A stretch of 64,000 nt of DNA from Novosphingobium sediminis (GTDB lineage Bacteria; Pseudomonadota; Alphaproteobacteria; Sphingomonadales; Sphingomonadaceae): assembly GCF_007991615.1 (NCBI RefSeq), contig NZ_BJYR01000020.1:1-64000 (forward strand), read 5' to 3'. This document shows positions 16,985-24,894 of this stretch, one piece after another; position 1 is the stretch's first letter, and each line of letters starts with the position of its first letter. The position numbers were made by a program, and so were the translations under genes. The notes beneath the pieces were generated by a model. The model ran no database searches. It saw only the letters and a program-made list of their open reading frames with translations, and was not told the origin of the DNA.

Positions 16985-18708
16985 CAGTACGAACGGAAGG
17001 TCGTTCCATTAAGGTCATGATGGCGTTCAGGCAGGCCTTGCGTCTCGCGGCCCTGCTCTTGATGCTGGCCTTTGGAGCCTCACCGTCTCAGGCACGTGAA
17101 CTGTCTCCCGAGGAGCTTGGTGAGCGGCTCTACACGCAAGGCATCGGCACCAGTGGCAAACCGGTGGCGGCAATCGACATATCCGGGCAGCGCGTGTTCG
17201 CACCGCAGTTCCACTGCGTGTCATGCCACCGCCGCAGCGGCTATGGTTCGCGCGAAGGCGGGGTCTTCATCCCGCCGATTGCCGCTCCGGTGCTCTACCA
17301 GCCGCTGACGCCCAGCCGCACCCGCGCCTTCAACAGCATGTACTTCCAGCAGCAGGCGACGGCTTCGGAGGGACGCCTTTACAACGGGCGGACCCGGCCA
17401 GCCTACGACAAGGCAAGCCTCGCGAAACTGCTGCGCAAGGGGATCGATCCCGTTGGCGCACCGGTCCCAGCGGCCATGCCGAAATTCGATCTCAATGACA
17501 GGGATGTCGCCGCGCTCGATGCCTATTTGCGCACGCTGTCGGCCAAACCGGACCCCGGCGTCGATGACACCTCGATCCACTTCGCGATCATCGTGTCCGA
17601 CCGGACTGCTCCGCTCACTCGCAAGATGCTGATCGATACCAGCAACGCCTTTGCGACCCGGTACAACAGCAACATAACCAGCGAGCGATCACGCCCCGGG
17701 TTCTCGCCCTACTACCGCTCCGATTTCGTGAATTTCTGGCGCAAGTGGGTGATCGATGTCTGGGAACTGAAGGGCCCCGAAAGCACATGGCCGGACCAGC
17801 TTGAGACCTTCTACAACGCGCAGCCCGCATTCGCAGTAATCGGCGGTGCGCTGGGCCCAGCACCGTGGCAGGGGGTGAGCGACTTCTGCGATGCGAAGCA
17901 CATGCCTTGCCTGTTCCCCGATACCGATCTTCCTGCTGCCGAGGCCGCGAGCGGCGGATACACGATCTACAGCCACGGCGGCCTGCCGCTGGAAGCGCGC
18001 GGCATTGCGGCGTACCTGAAGCGCTCGGAAAATACCCAGCGCAAGGTGCTGCAGCTCGCCGGGCCTGATGCGCAGGGCACCATCCCCGCGCAGGAACTTG
18101 TCACTGCGGCGGGAACCATTGCGGCCCTGCGCACTGAGACTGTGCCAGCAGGAGGCTGGACGGCTGCCATCATCCGCGCTGCGGCAGAGCTCGGCAAAGA
18201 CGACGTGCTGGTTCTCTGGCCCGGCGCTGCGGGCGGCGCGGCGGTGGCAGCACTTGCGGCCAACCCGCCGGCGCAGGGCCTTGTCATCCTGCCATCAGCC
18301 GCGCAGGACGAGGTGGTCAGGACCCTCACTCCGCTCCCCATGGCGGACAGGGTGAGGCTCCTGCATCCGCGTGAATTGCCCAGCGTGGTCAACCCACACT
18401 CCTACCGGGTCCGCGCCTGGCTCTATGCTCGCCGCGTGGCGGTCGATCCGCCTGAGGATCAGTTCCAAGTCTACTATGGCCTGAGCGTCCTCGAAAAGGC
18501 GGTCATGGAAATCCAGGGAGACTACTCGCGCGAGTACCTGATCGAGGAAATCGAGATGATCGCCGAAAGCAATCTCAACCCCGGCGTCTATCCCTCGCTC
18601 ACGCTCGGCCCCGGTCAACGCATAGCCTCGCGCGGAACCTATGTCGTGAAGCTCGATGCCAAGGAGATGGGCGGCATCGCGCCCGACGGGGACTGGATCG
18701 TTCCCTGA
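16981..18708 (+). CDS. Cytochrome c domain fused to periplasmic-binding-protein-like domain
   Basis: The protein has 575 residues from the ATG that overlaps the SCO stop; a second ATG lies at 17017. A signal peptide ends near PSQA|REL. A class I cytochrome c domain follows, with heme motif CVSCH at residues 79-83 and a likely axial Met in AAMPKFDLNDRD at about 166. From about residue 190 the chain looks like a type 1 periplasmic binding protein of the leucine/amide family: FAIIVSDRT, FAVIGGALG, GGYTIYSHGG. Such a fusion would link ligand sensing or capture to electron transfer. Coupling to the SCO gene suggests that it serves the multicopper oxidase system. Confidence 0.8.
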   Translation: MTVRTEGRSIKVMMAFRQALRLAALLLMLAFGASPSQARELSPEELGERLYTQGIGTSGKPVAAIDISGQRVFAPQFHCVSCHRRSGYGSREGGVFIPPIAAPVLYQPLTPSRTRAFNSMYFQQQATASEGRLYNGRTRPAYDKASLAKLLRKGIDPVGAPVPAAMPKFDLNDRDVAALDAYLRTLSAKPDPGVDDTSIHFAIIVSDRTAPLTRKMLIDTSNAFATRYNSNITSERSRPGFSPYYRSDFVNFWRKWVIDVWELKGPESTWPDQLETFYNAQPAFAVIGGALGPAPWQGVSDFCDAKHMPCLFPDTDLPAAEAASGGYTIYSHGGLPLEARGIAAYLKRSENTQRKVLQLAGPDAQGTIPAQELVTAAGTIAALRTETVPAGGWTAAIIRAAAELGKDDVLVLWPGAAGGAAVAALAANPPAQGLVILPSAAQDEVVRTLTPLPMADRVRLLHPRELPSVVNPHSYRVRAWLYARRVAVDPPEDQFQVYYGLSVLEKAVMEIQGDYSREYLIEEIEMIAESNLNPGVYPSLTLGPGQRIASRGTYVVKLDAKEMGGIAPDGDWIVP

Positions 18709-18715
18709 CGGAAAC

Positions 18716-19036
18716 CTACTCGGCGGGCATGTGCGTCGGAGGAGCGCTCTCGGAATGCGGCGGCAAGCTGGCGCTCTGCTCCTTTGCCTGCCGTTCCATC
18801 TCGGCATAGTGCGCGAGCACCTGATCCTGGCCTGCTGACCAGTTCTTCTCGAGTTCCTTGATCTCCGCCTCGCGGATCATGCTATCGACACCGGCATGGA
18901 AGGCACGCGACAGCCGCCGCATGCGGCCGATCCAGTATCCAGCCAGCCGCAGGGCACGCGGCAGTTCCTTCGGTCCGATCGCCACGATGGCAACCACGGC
19001 CGTCAGAACAATCTCATCCATGCCGAGGTCAAACAT
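18716..19036 (-). CDS. tatB: TatB/TatA-like twin-arginine translocase subunit
   Basis: This 106-residue protein has the TatA/B layout. A very short N-terminus (MFDLGMDEIV) leads into a single hydrophobic helix with AIGPKELPRAL, the conserved Gly-Pro hinge. A charged amphipathic helix (GYWIGRMRRLSRAF) and a hydrophilic tail follow. MFD-type starts and long tails favour TatB. No tatA or tatC gene is beside it. Its location, convergent with and 7 bp from the cytochrome fusion gene, suggests a dedicated or extra Tat subunit for export of the multicopper oxidase. A GTG or ATG further upstream is open but lies outside the conserved N-terminus. Confidence 0.8.
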   Translation of the reverse strand: MFDLGMDEIVLTAVVAIVAIGPKELPRALRLAGYWIGRMRRLSRAFHAGVDSMIREAEIKELEKNWSAGQDQVLAHYAEMERQAKEQSASLPPHSESAPPTHMPAE

Positions 19037-19259
19037 GGCCCACCCCGCGCACGGTGATCGCATCGGATGCGGCGACCAACCAAAGCTGCATCGAAGGGCC
19101 TTGCATATATCGGGCCTCCTCTCGGACCACGCTCAGAATAGACCTCACGCCGCCAAATTCGACCGTGTTTCCCGACAGATTTCGGCCAGTCTGCTCGGCA
19201 TCCCCGTCAATTGGATTTCCGCGACGCCTTGAAGTCAGCTTTGGCCTGCTTCTTGTTGC

Positions 19260-19451
19260 CTACTCATCCGAAGAGCTCTGTTGAGCCCCAAATGCCTTGG
19301 CTGCACCCGAAATCTGCTCAAGCTGGCGCTCGAAATTAGTGCAGCCGCTACACATGCTGGCGTGGAAGCGGATCTTCATCCGTTCCGAAAAGGTCAGTTT
19401 GCGCTCGCGGCCCTGCGACATCAGGAACGTGGCATCATGGCAGTTCAGCAT
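19260..19451 (-). CDS. Small zf-HC2-type protein, probable anti-sigma factor
   Basis: This is a 63-residue protein. It starts MLNCHDATFLMSQ and carries a second, CxxC-type site in SMCSGCTNFERQL. The spacing, one Cys-His near the start and HxxxCxxC about 30 residues later, is that of small zinc-finger (HC2) anti-sigma proteins, which usually sit just after their ECF sigma gene. It begins 2 bp after the stop of the ECF gene on the same strand. It has no transmembrane helix, so it would be a cytoplasmic, possibly redox-sensing ZAS-type regulator. Confidence 0.78.
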   Translation of the reverse strand: MLNCHDATFLMSQGRERKLTFSERMKIRFHASMCSGCTNFERQLEQISGAAKAFGAQQSSSDE

Positions 19452-19453
19452 GA

Positions 19454-20056
19454 TCAGGCTCCTTCCTGGAACCAGTTGATCTGCAGGCATGCGCGCAAGG
19501 CAAGGCGAGCACGGTGCAGGATGACATGGACGTTGGTGGTTGTCAGGCCAAGCTCGGCACAGATCTCCTCGGTGCCCAGTTCCACAACTTCGCGCATCAT
19601 GAACACGCGCCCCTGCTGCGGTGGCAAGCGGTTGAGGCAGGCATCGAAGACCGCAAGAAACTGCGTTGTGTGCAGATCGGCCTCGGGGTCGCTCCAGCGC
19701 GCCGGACGGGCTGCATCGTGCCACATACCGCGCTGATCGAACACCGCAGGCAGGGGGCCTTCCTGATCGGGCGCTGCCATCTGGCTCGCGGCAAGCGGCA
19801 GGCGCTGCCGCTTGCGCAGGATATCCGCGACCTTGTTCTTCAGGATCGCGATGATCCACGTCTTCAAGGCAGCTTCGCCGCGAAAATCGGCGGAATTGCG
19901 CAAAGCACCCGCGAGTGCTTCCTGCACCGCATCCTCCGCCTCGTCATCGCTGCCCAGTTGCAGCCGGGCAAACCGCAGCATGTCGTCGCGCATTTGCGCG
20001 AGGAATGCCGGGGTTGCACCGGCAACATCACCTTCGACGCGGGCAGGCTGGTCCAT
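19454..20056 (-). CDS. ECF-type RNA polymerase sigma factor
   Basis: This 200-residue protein has region 2 at about residues 25-90 (MLRFARLQLG, DEAEDAVQEAL, LKTWIIAILKNK) and region 4 at about 140-195 (LPPQQGRVFMMREV, ICAELGLTTTNVHVILHRAR). The VFMMREV form and long linker resemble RpoE-like sigma factors paired with small zf-HC2 proteins. It should direct transcription in response to a signal sensed by the downstream 63-residue protein. Its target regulon is not visible; the neighbouring redox locus is a plausible target. Confidence 0.88.
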   Translation of the reverse strand: MDQPARVEGDVAGATPAFLAQMRDDMLRFARLQLGSDDEAEDAVQEALAGALRNSADFRGEAALKTWIIAILKNKVADILRKRQRLPLAASQMAAPDQEGPLPAVFDQRGMWHDAARPARWSDPEADLHTTQFLAVFDACLNRLPPQQGRVFMMREVVELGTEEICAELGLTTTNVHVILHRARLALRACLQINWFQEGA

Positions 20057-20170
20057 TCAATCATCCCTCGTCTGGCGCACCTTGCCCGCGCTGTAGCTGG
20101 AGACAAGAAACGGTACGAGATAATTGAGACACAAGCGCGGCCAGTCCGCACCGGCACCATGCCAGATCGG

Positions 20171-20839
20171 TTACCAACGGATCAGTGGCGGGACTACCAG
20201 CCGCGCGATCAGCGCCGACAACGCCACGGCTCCGCTATGCCACAAGCCGATATGGACCACATCGTTGCTTGGACAATGGAGGGAATACGCGAACATCCCG
20301 AGGCTGCCTGCCGCAACGCCCGAGAGCAGGGCCGCATAGTGTGGCCGCACTGGTGCGCCCCGGCGTAGCCACATGATGAGCGCGGTCAGCGTCAGGCTTC
20401 CCCAGAGCACGCCAGAGCCAAGGCAGTTGATGCCGCTGCGCATATCCATGGGAGATAGGCCAATCGCTCCCCTGCCTAGCCCCATGACAAGCGCGGATAC
20501 CGGAAGCAGGGCGGTCATGGCCATGGCCCAGTTTGATCCGCCGTAGTCGCTGCCGACATGCGGACGGCTCATGCGCACCACGTTTGCAGCGGCTGACAGG
20601 CCCAGCAAGAGAAACAGGCCGCTTTCAAGGACGAGATGGGGGGCTAGCCGTCCTGCCGGGATATCCGGGCGAAGTCCCAACATCAGGCCAACACCGGTTG
20701 CGCTGGCCAGCAAGGCACCGAACACGAGGCAAAGTCCGACAGCCAACCTGAGCGGTTTGACGGGTTCGAGATCGTTGACGAGCCGGTTGATCAGTTCGTC
20801 GGCTGTCGTCGATGCGAACCGGGCTGATTTGCGATCCAT
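20171..20839 (-). CDS. nrsF: NrsF-type (DUF1109) membrane anti-sigma factor
   Basis: This 222-residue integral membrane protein has about six hydrophobic helices after a short cytoplasmic N-terminus. ELINRLVNDLEPVKPL at residues 15-30 is the typical NrsF start. The two cysteines at about 137 (SGINCLGSG) and 189 (SLHCPS) match the conserved periplasmic-face cysteines of the family. In Caulobacter, NrsF holds SigF until metal or oxidative stress disrupts it. It starts 3 bp after the stop of the SigF-like gene, so the pair is co-transcribed. Confidence 0.85.
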   Translation of the reverse strand: MDRKSARFASTTADELINRLVNDLEPVKPLRLAVGLCLVFGALLASATGVGLMLGLRPDIPAGRLAPHLVLESGLFLLLGLSAAANVVRMSRPHVGSDYGGSNWAMAMTALLPVSALVMGLGRGAIGLSPMDMRSGINCLGSGVLWGSLTLTALIMWLRRGAPVRPHYAALLSGVAAGSLGMFAYSLHCPSNDVVHIGLWHSGAVALSALIARLVVPPLIRW

Positions 20840-20842
20840 CGC

Positions 20843-21367
20843 TCAAGCCCGCTCGATCATCGCGGAAAGCTTCTTCAGTCCACGGTGAATGTTGATCTTG
20901 ACGAGCGCTTCGCTCTGGCCACTGGCACAGGCCGCTTCGGCAATCGAAAGCCCCTCGATCTTGACCAGTTCGATGGCCTGCGCCTGGGGCGCCGGCAATT
21001 GGGCAAACAGGCTGTTGAGGCTGATGCGCGCCATCATGGCGGATTCATCGTTGTGCGAGATCACGTCCGTGCCTCCGCTATGCTTGCGGGCGCGATAGAC
21101 CTGACGCAGATGGCCCGCCCAGCGATAACGCGCGATTGCGGCCAACCAGGGCACAAAGGCTCGGGTAGAGTCATAAGTTGCCAGCTTCTGATGCAGTGCA
21201 AACAATGTTTCCTGCACAAGATCATCCAGATCATGGCGTGCTATGCGCCGTCCCAGATAGGACTTCATCCAGCGCTGACACTCGTGAAGCAGCGCGGCGT
21301 AGGCCTCCTTGTCACCGCGTTGAGCCATGATTGCGAGCTGTGCGAGCGAGGTTTCGTCAGGCGTCAT
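20843..21367 (-). CDS. sigF: SigF-type ECF sigma factor
   Basis: This 174-residue ECF sigma starts at the ATG at 21367, which has TGGAGGG upstream; an in-frame extension to 21472 is possible but unlike family starts. Region 2 carries RHDLDDLVQETLFALHQK and AFVPWLAAIARYRW. Region 4 carries LPAPQAQAIELVKIEGLSI and SEALVKINIHRGLK. This KINIHRG form and the following nrsF identify the SigF/NrsF group, which in alphaproteobacteria answers heavy-metal or oxidative stress. That function fits the neighbouring copper/redox locus. Confidence 0.87.
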   Translation of the reverse strand: MTPDETSLAQLAIMAQRGDKEAYAALLHECQRWMKSYLGRRIARHDLDDLVQETLFALHQKLATYDSTRAFVPWLAAIARYRWAGHLRQVYRARKHSGGTDVISHNDESAMMARISLNSLFAQLPAPQAQAIELVKIEGLSIAEAACASGQSEALVKINIHRGLKKLSAMIERA

Positions 21368-21912
21368 GACGACTGCCCTCCACTCGCAAGGAAGACGGGC
21401 AACTCTGCCGCCGCCAACGGCCTTTTGCACTTGCCCGGGCCCGAAGGCACGCGCCGGAAGAGAGGGAGACACCGCATACCGGTCACCTCAATCCTGATCG
21501 ATCCCCTGCCAGGTGCCGAGCACGATCAGAATGCCCGGCACAGACCAGCAGTCGGTGGGCATGCGGGATTTCTTACAGCCAGATTGGAGACGAGCTGAAA
21601 AAAAGTTGAGCGAGGCAAATAAGCCGGATGCATGGCCATTCTGCTGCCAAGGTGGCACTTCATTCCGCATCAAGCGTCTGCCGCATGTCTCCGCAGCCGC
21701 ATTTCGCAACCGGCGCGGCCCTCATTCACCCCGGCGGTCACATGCCGCAATCGAGCTGTCAGAGATGTTGGATTGACCGGGCGGAGCAGTGGCGCGCGCG
21801 TCTATCGAGCGGATATGTCCAGCGCAATCCATCGCCAAGCGGGCAGTCTAACGGGGAGTCTTCTTGGGAATTACCCCGCTCACGTGAACAAATATCAAGA
21901 AAATCAGAGGAA
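21368..21912. other. Intergenic region between sigF and methyltransferase relic
   Basis: About 545 bases contain no gene I can defend. The left third should hold the sigF promoter, reading leftward. The right part is a patchwork of short open frames with mixed codon use. It adjoins pseudogene and integrase remnants, so it is probably degraded mobile DNA. Confidence 0.4.
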
Positions 21913-22439
21913 CTAGGTGGAGAGGCTTTCCGCTGTGAACGGCCCCGCCACGCGGACGCGGGCCCTGTCGTTATAAGATTGATCGTAGAGGTCTTCGGTA
22001 TCGGCGCTGTTGGCGATGCTTTTCAGCGTGCTGTGCGGCACGCGTTTATAGACGAAGCCTTGCCGCAACCGCCCGTACGTTGGCGTGATGGCAGCCTCGG
22101 AGCGGGTGAGTTCAGCTTCCTTGTGCTGGTCTTCGGTGCTGTCTGCCTGCAGATACCACGGAGAACGCGCACGCATGTTGCGCGCCCACGCCAGCGCGGC
22201 GCGGCTTGTAACGATGGTGGCCCTGCGGTGGCCCCATTGTTCGGCGACATAAGCCGTGGTGCTCGATCCGCCGGTGGGATCGAGTACGAGATCGTCGGGG
22301 CGGTGGTCATCAGGATGCAGCGTTCGATCGCTTTCACTGATGTCTGCACAGGGTAGACTTTGTCCTCAGTGAAGCGGCCAGTTTGAGCATGCCAGGAATG
22401 CCGTGGTCTGGCGCCTTCGCTCACGTTTCGACGCTGCAT
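21913..22439 (-). pseudogene. Frameshifted DNA methyltransferase (Mod-like) relic
   Basis: Two overlapping minus-strand frames together read like the C-terminal half of an adenine DNA methyltransferase of the type III/Mod kind. The first frame gives GRFTEDKVYPVQTSVKAIE. After a frameshift near 22300 the second gives DLVLDPTGGSSTTAYVAEQW (motif I, normally DPTCGSGTTA), then RQGFVYKRVPH and LKSIAN. LKSIAN is followed at once by SADTEDLYDQ and VRVAGPFTAESLS, which in intact relatives lies well downstream, so an internal segment is deleted. The motif I Cys and Gly are also lost. The N-terminal half is absent. It cannot be functional. Confidence 0.75.
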
Positions 22440-22526
22440 GCTTTGATCGTACCTAAGTCGGCGATCTAAGAAGGGCAGCGCGAACGCGGATTTTTCAGTG
22501 AAAAGAAGTTCAAAGTGTTTGCAAAT

Positions 22527-22817
22527 TCAAATGACGAAGCGTGCCTTGCCTCTAAGCGGATCAGGAATAATGTTGGCTGTCCATGCGCCATCATGATCAC
22601 GCTGCATACGGACCGTATTTCCGCCCCAACTGACCGCGATGATGTCGTCACTGTACTCCCACACGCTCGGATCGCTCCACAAGGCAAATTCGGTCGCAAC
22701 GATCATTAGGTCGCCAATGTGCAGGCATTGCCGACCGTCGGGAGTAGTGCCGTGCCTGGGTTTGTGACCCGTCAGTTCCTTGATGCGCGCAATCGATTCG
22801 GGATGTGCTTCACCCAC
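22527..22817 (-). CDS. Small hypothetical protein
   Basis: I do not recognise this 96-residue soluble protein. It starts at a GTG, with a perfect AGGAGG five bases upstream, which argues for real expression. Visible traits are a Trp-rich middle (FALWSDPSVWEYSDDIIAVSWGG) and no signal peptide or membrane helix. It sits alone between the methyltransferase relic and the integrase, so it is probably cargo of the former mobile element. Confidence 0.6.
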   Translation of the reverse strand: MGEAHPESIARIKELTGHKPRHGTTPDGRQCLHIGDLMIVATEFALWSDPSVWEYSDDIIAVSWGGNTVRMQRDHDGAWTANIIPDPLRGKARFVI

Positions 22818-22970
22818 AATGACCTCCTGAAAGACGTTCCGACGCGGCAGCGCTGATCGGGGTGACGTTACTTGTGATGCCTGAAAGTGACGGTGCGGCG
22901 AAACGCCCCCATGCTTCCATGAGGGTGCGACGCATAGCCTGCAAAATCAGTGCACGCCTACAGACCTCGC

Positions 22971-22996
22971 AATGTCGCGAATGTCGCAATTGTCGC
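22971..22996. repeat. Three tandem 9-bp repeats beside the integrase gene
   Basis: AATGTCGCG, AATGTCGCA and ATTGTCGC lie in tandem about 7 bases beyond the integrase stop codon. Short tandem motifs here could be arm-type integrase binding sites near an attachment site. No matching copy was found at the far end of the element. Confidence 0.45.
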
Positions 22997-23002
22997 TGGT
23001 GT

Positions 23003-24313
23003 TCAGGCTTCCGCGCGAATGGGCGTTACGGTTGAACCAGTCGCCAGAGGCGTAGCGCAATACTCGGCCCAAGCATCCATCAATTTGACGCGGCGGGGCA
23101 ATAGCGAGGCACGGGCATAGGATGCCTCTGCTTTGTCCGGCAGTTGGTGCGCCATGGCATGTTCGATCACTTCACGCGGGAACGTCGATCGCTCGCCAGC
23201 CCAATCGCGGAAGGTGGAGCGGAAGCCGTGCGAGGTAATCAAGCGCCCGCCTTCCTTGCGATCGATCCAGCCGGTGCGGCCCTCGGCTTGCTCTGTCTTG
23301 TGCATTCGGCGGATAAGCATCGACATAGCCATGCCTGAAAGCGCGTCACCATCATGAGCAGGAAACAGCGGGGCATCGGCGCGGCCCGCGGTATTGAGCG
23401 GCAGAACGGCTTCCAGAATGGCTAAAGCACGCTTGGAGAGGGGCACAGAGTGTTCCTTGCCTGCTTTCATGCGGCTGGCGGGAACGGTCCAGACAGCCCC
23501 GGCAAGATCAATCTCGGACCACGTCGCGCCGATTACTTCACCCGTGCGCGCGGCGGTCAGGATTGCGAACTCCAGCGCCCGTGCCGCCAGTGCTTCGCGA
23601 GCGCGAAGGTCTGCCATAAATGCGGGCAGCTCACCATAGGCAAGCGCTGCATGGTGGCCTCGGTTCAATTTGCCGGGCTTTGGCAGAATATGGTCCAAAT
23701 GCCCGCGCCAGAGCGCCGGGTTCTCGCCGAAGCGCATCCCTTGCACCTTTGCGGCTGACAGCACGTTTTCAATGCGGCCCCGCACGCGGCTAGCGGTTTC
23801 CGGCTTATCGCTCCAGATCGGTTCCAGCACCTTCAAAACGTGATCGGTGCGAATAAGCGAAACGGGCAAGTCGCCAATGATCGGATAGACGTATGTGGCC
23901 AGCGTGTTGCGCCATTGCTGGCGGTGCTTTTCATTGCGCCAGCCACCTTCTTTGCGGTCGATGAACGCCTCGGCCACGTCGCGAAAGGTCCGGCGCGTCA
24001 GAGCTTCGGCCTGCCCTTCCGCAGCCGCCTTGCGGGCTTTGGTGCGCTTGCCCTCCAGCGCCTCGCCCTTCGCTGCCTGTGTGGACAGTTCGCGGGCCAT
24101 AGCGCGCGCATCGGCCAAAGCGATCGCACCAGCACCAGCCGCCGGGCCTAAGCCGATGTCGCGCGCCTTGCCGCCAGCTGTGGAACGGAACAGCCAAGAG
24201 CGCGCCCCGCCATCCTGCACTCGCAGATAAAGTCCGCCGCCATCGGCATGGCGACCGGGGCAAGCGTTCCGAACGGTGATGGGGGTTAGAGCATTGTGAA
24301 ACTTGCGAGGCAT
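23003..24313 (-). CDS. int: P4-type tyrosine recombinase (integrase)
   Basis: This 436-residue integrase has an N-terminal DUF4102 arm-binding domain (HADGGGLYLRVQDGGARSW, GLGPAA), a SAM-like core-binding domain at about residues 105-200 and a C-terminal catalytic domain. Catalytic residues are visible: Arg in TAARTGEV, Lys in RMKAGKEHSVPL, HGFRSTFRDW (H and R), HAMAH (second His) and Tyr in EASYARASLL. All are present, so it could be active. It normally inserts islands at tRNA genes, but no tRNA was seen nearby. It lies beside a second, truncated integrase and a methyltransferase relic. Confidence 0.93.
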   Translation of the reverse strand: MPRKFHNALTPITVRNACPGRHADGGGLYLRVQDGGARSWLFRSTAGGKARDIGLGPAAGAGAIALADARAMARELSTQAAKGEALEGKRTKARKAAAEGQAEALTRRTFRDVAEAFIDRKEGGWRNEKHRQQWRNTLATYVYPIIGDLPVSLIRTDHVLKVLEPIWSDKPETASRVRGRIENVLSAAKVQGMRFGENPALWRGHLDHILPKPGKLNRGHHAALAYGELPAFMADLRAREALAARALEFAILTAARTGEVIGATWSEIDLAGAVWTVPASRMKAGKEHSVPLSKRALAILEAVLPLNTAGRADAPLFPAHDGDALSGMAMSMLIRRMHKTEQAEGRTGWIDRKEGGRLITSHGFRSTFRDWAGERSTFPREVIEHAMAHQLPDKAEASYARASLLPRRVKLMDAWAEYCATPLATGSTVTPIRAEA

Positions 24314-24632
24314 GGCGGACAGTCCTTGTTGCCCATAACGATGCCCACGATAATAGCGCGGTTGCCCATAAACAAGAAGGGAGCAATACGAACGCCTGCG
24401 AACTCAATCCCCCTAAAGATCCTGCATATACGTGGGTTATCGGGTCAACGCCGAACGTCTCTGAAGGGAAGTTAGGCGGACTTCGTCTCCGCCACCGGCT
24501 CGTCCACAGATGTCCATGAACGTCTGCTGATGCGCTGGTAAGGCACCAGAATTCCACGGTATTTTTCCGCCACGGTTCGTCAACATCTGTCACCGGGTCG
24601 GAACAATGGGCCACTCGGCGGTGGGATATGTG
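24314..24632. promoter_or_regulatory. Upstream region of integrase with 11-bp direct repeats
   Basis: About 320 bases without a gene. GTTGCCCATAA occurs twice, at 24328-24338 and 24361-24371, with a 33-base period (about three helical turns), just upstream of the integrase start. That spacing suits a protein binding the same face of DNA, such as an excisionase or autoregulator. Nothing else was identified. Confidence 0.4.
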
Positions 24633-24803
24633 GTGGGACGCTCCATCCCTCTGAAGAATACCCAGATCCTGTCCGCAGCACCCGGCATGCATGGCGATGG
24701 CAATGGTCTCTATCTTAACGTGACCCGCAAGGGAGCCAAGAGCTGGATCTTTCGATACCAGCTTAACGGCAAGCGCTGCGAGGTGGGGCTTGGTTGCCCT
24801 TCT
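24633..24803 (+). pseudogene. Truncated second tyrosine recombinase (N-terminal fragment)
   Basis: About 57 residues match the DUF4102 N-terminus of the intact integrase next door: LSAAPGMHGDGNGLYLNV aligns with NACPGRHADGGGLYLRV, and GAKSWIFRY with GARSWLFRS. GLGCPS matches GLGPAA. After about 24803 the similarity stops and the frame reads on with unrelated residues into the antisense of the LysR gene. The core-binding and catalytic domains are absent. It points in the opposite direction to the intact integrase. Confidence 0.75.
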
Positions 24804-24894
24804 AAACTGAGATCATCCGCGGCAGATTCTCAGCCGAGAGCGGACATCATGCTTTTCGCGTCACACCGCGCGCAGCGACTACAGAGTGGCCACG

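Noticed and set aside
22971..22996. CRISPR-like array
   Set aside because: The units are only 9 bases in tandem with no spacers, and no cas genes are present.
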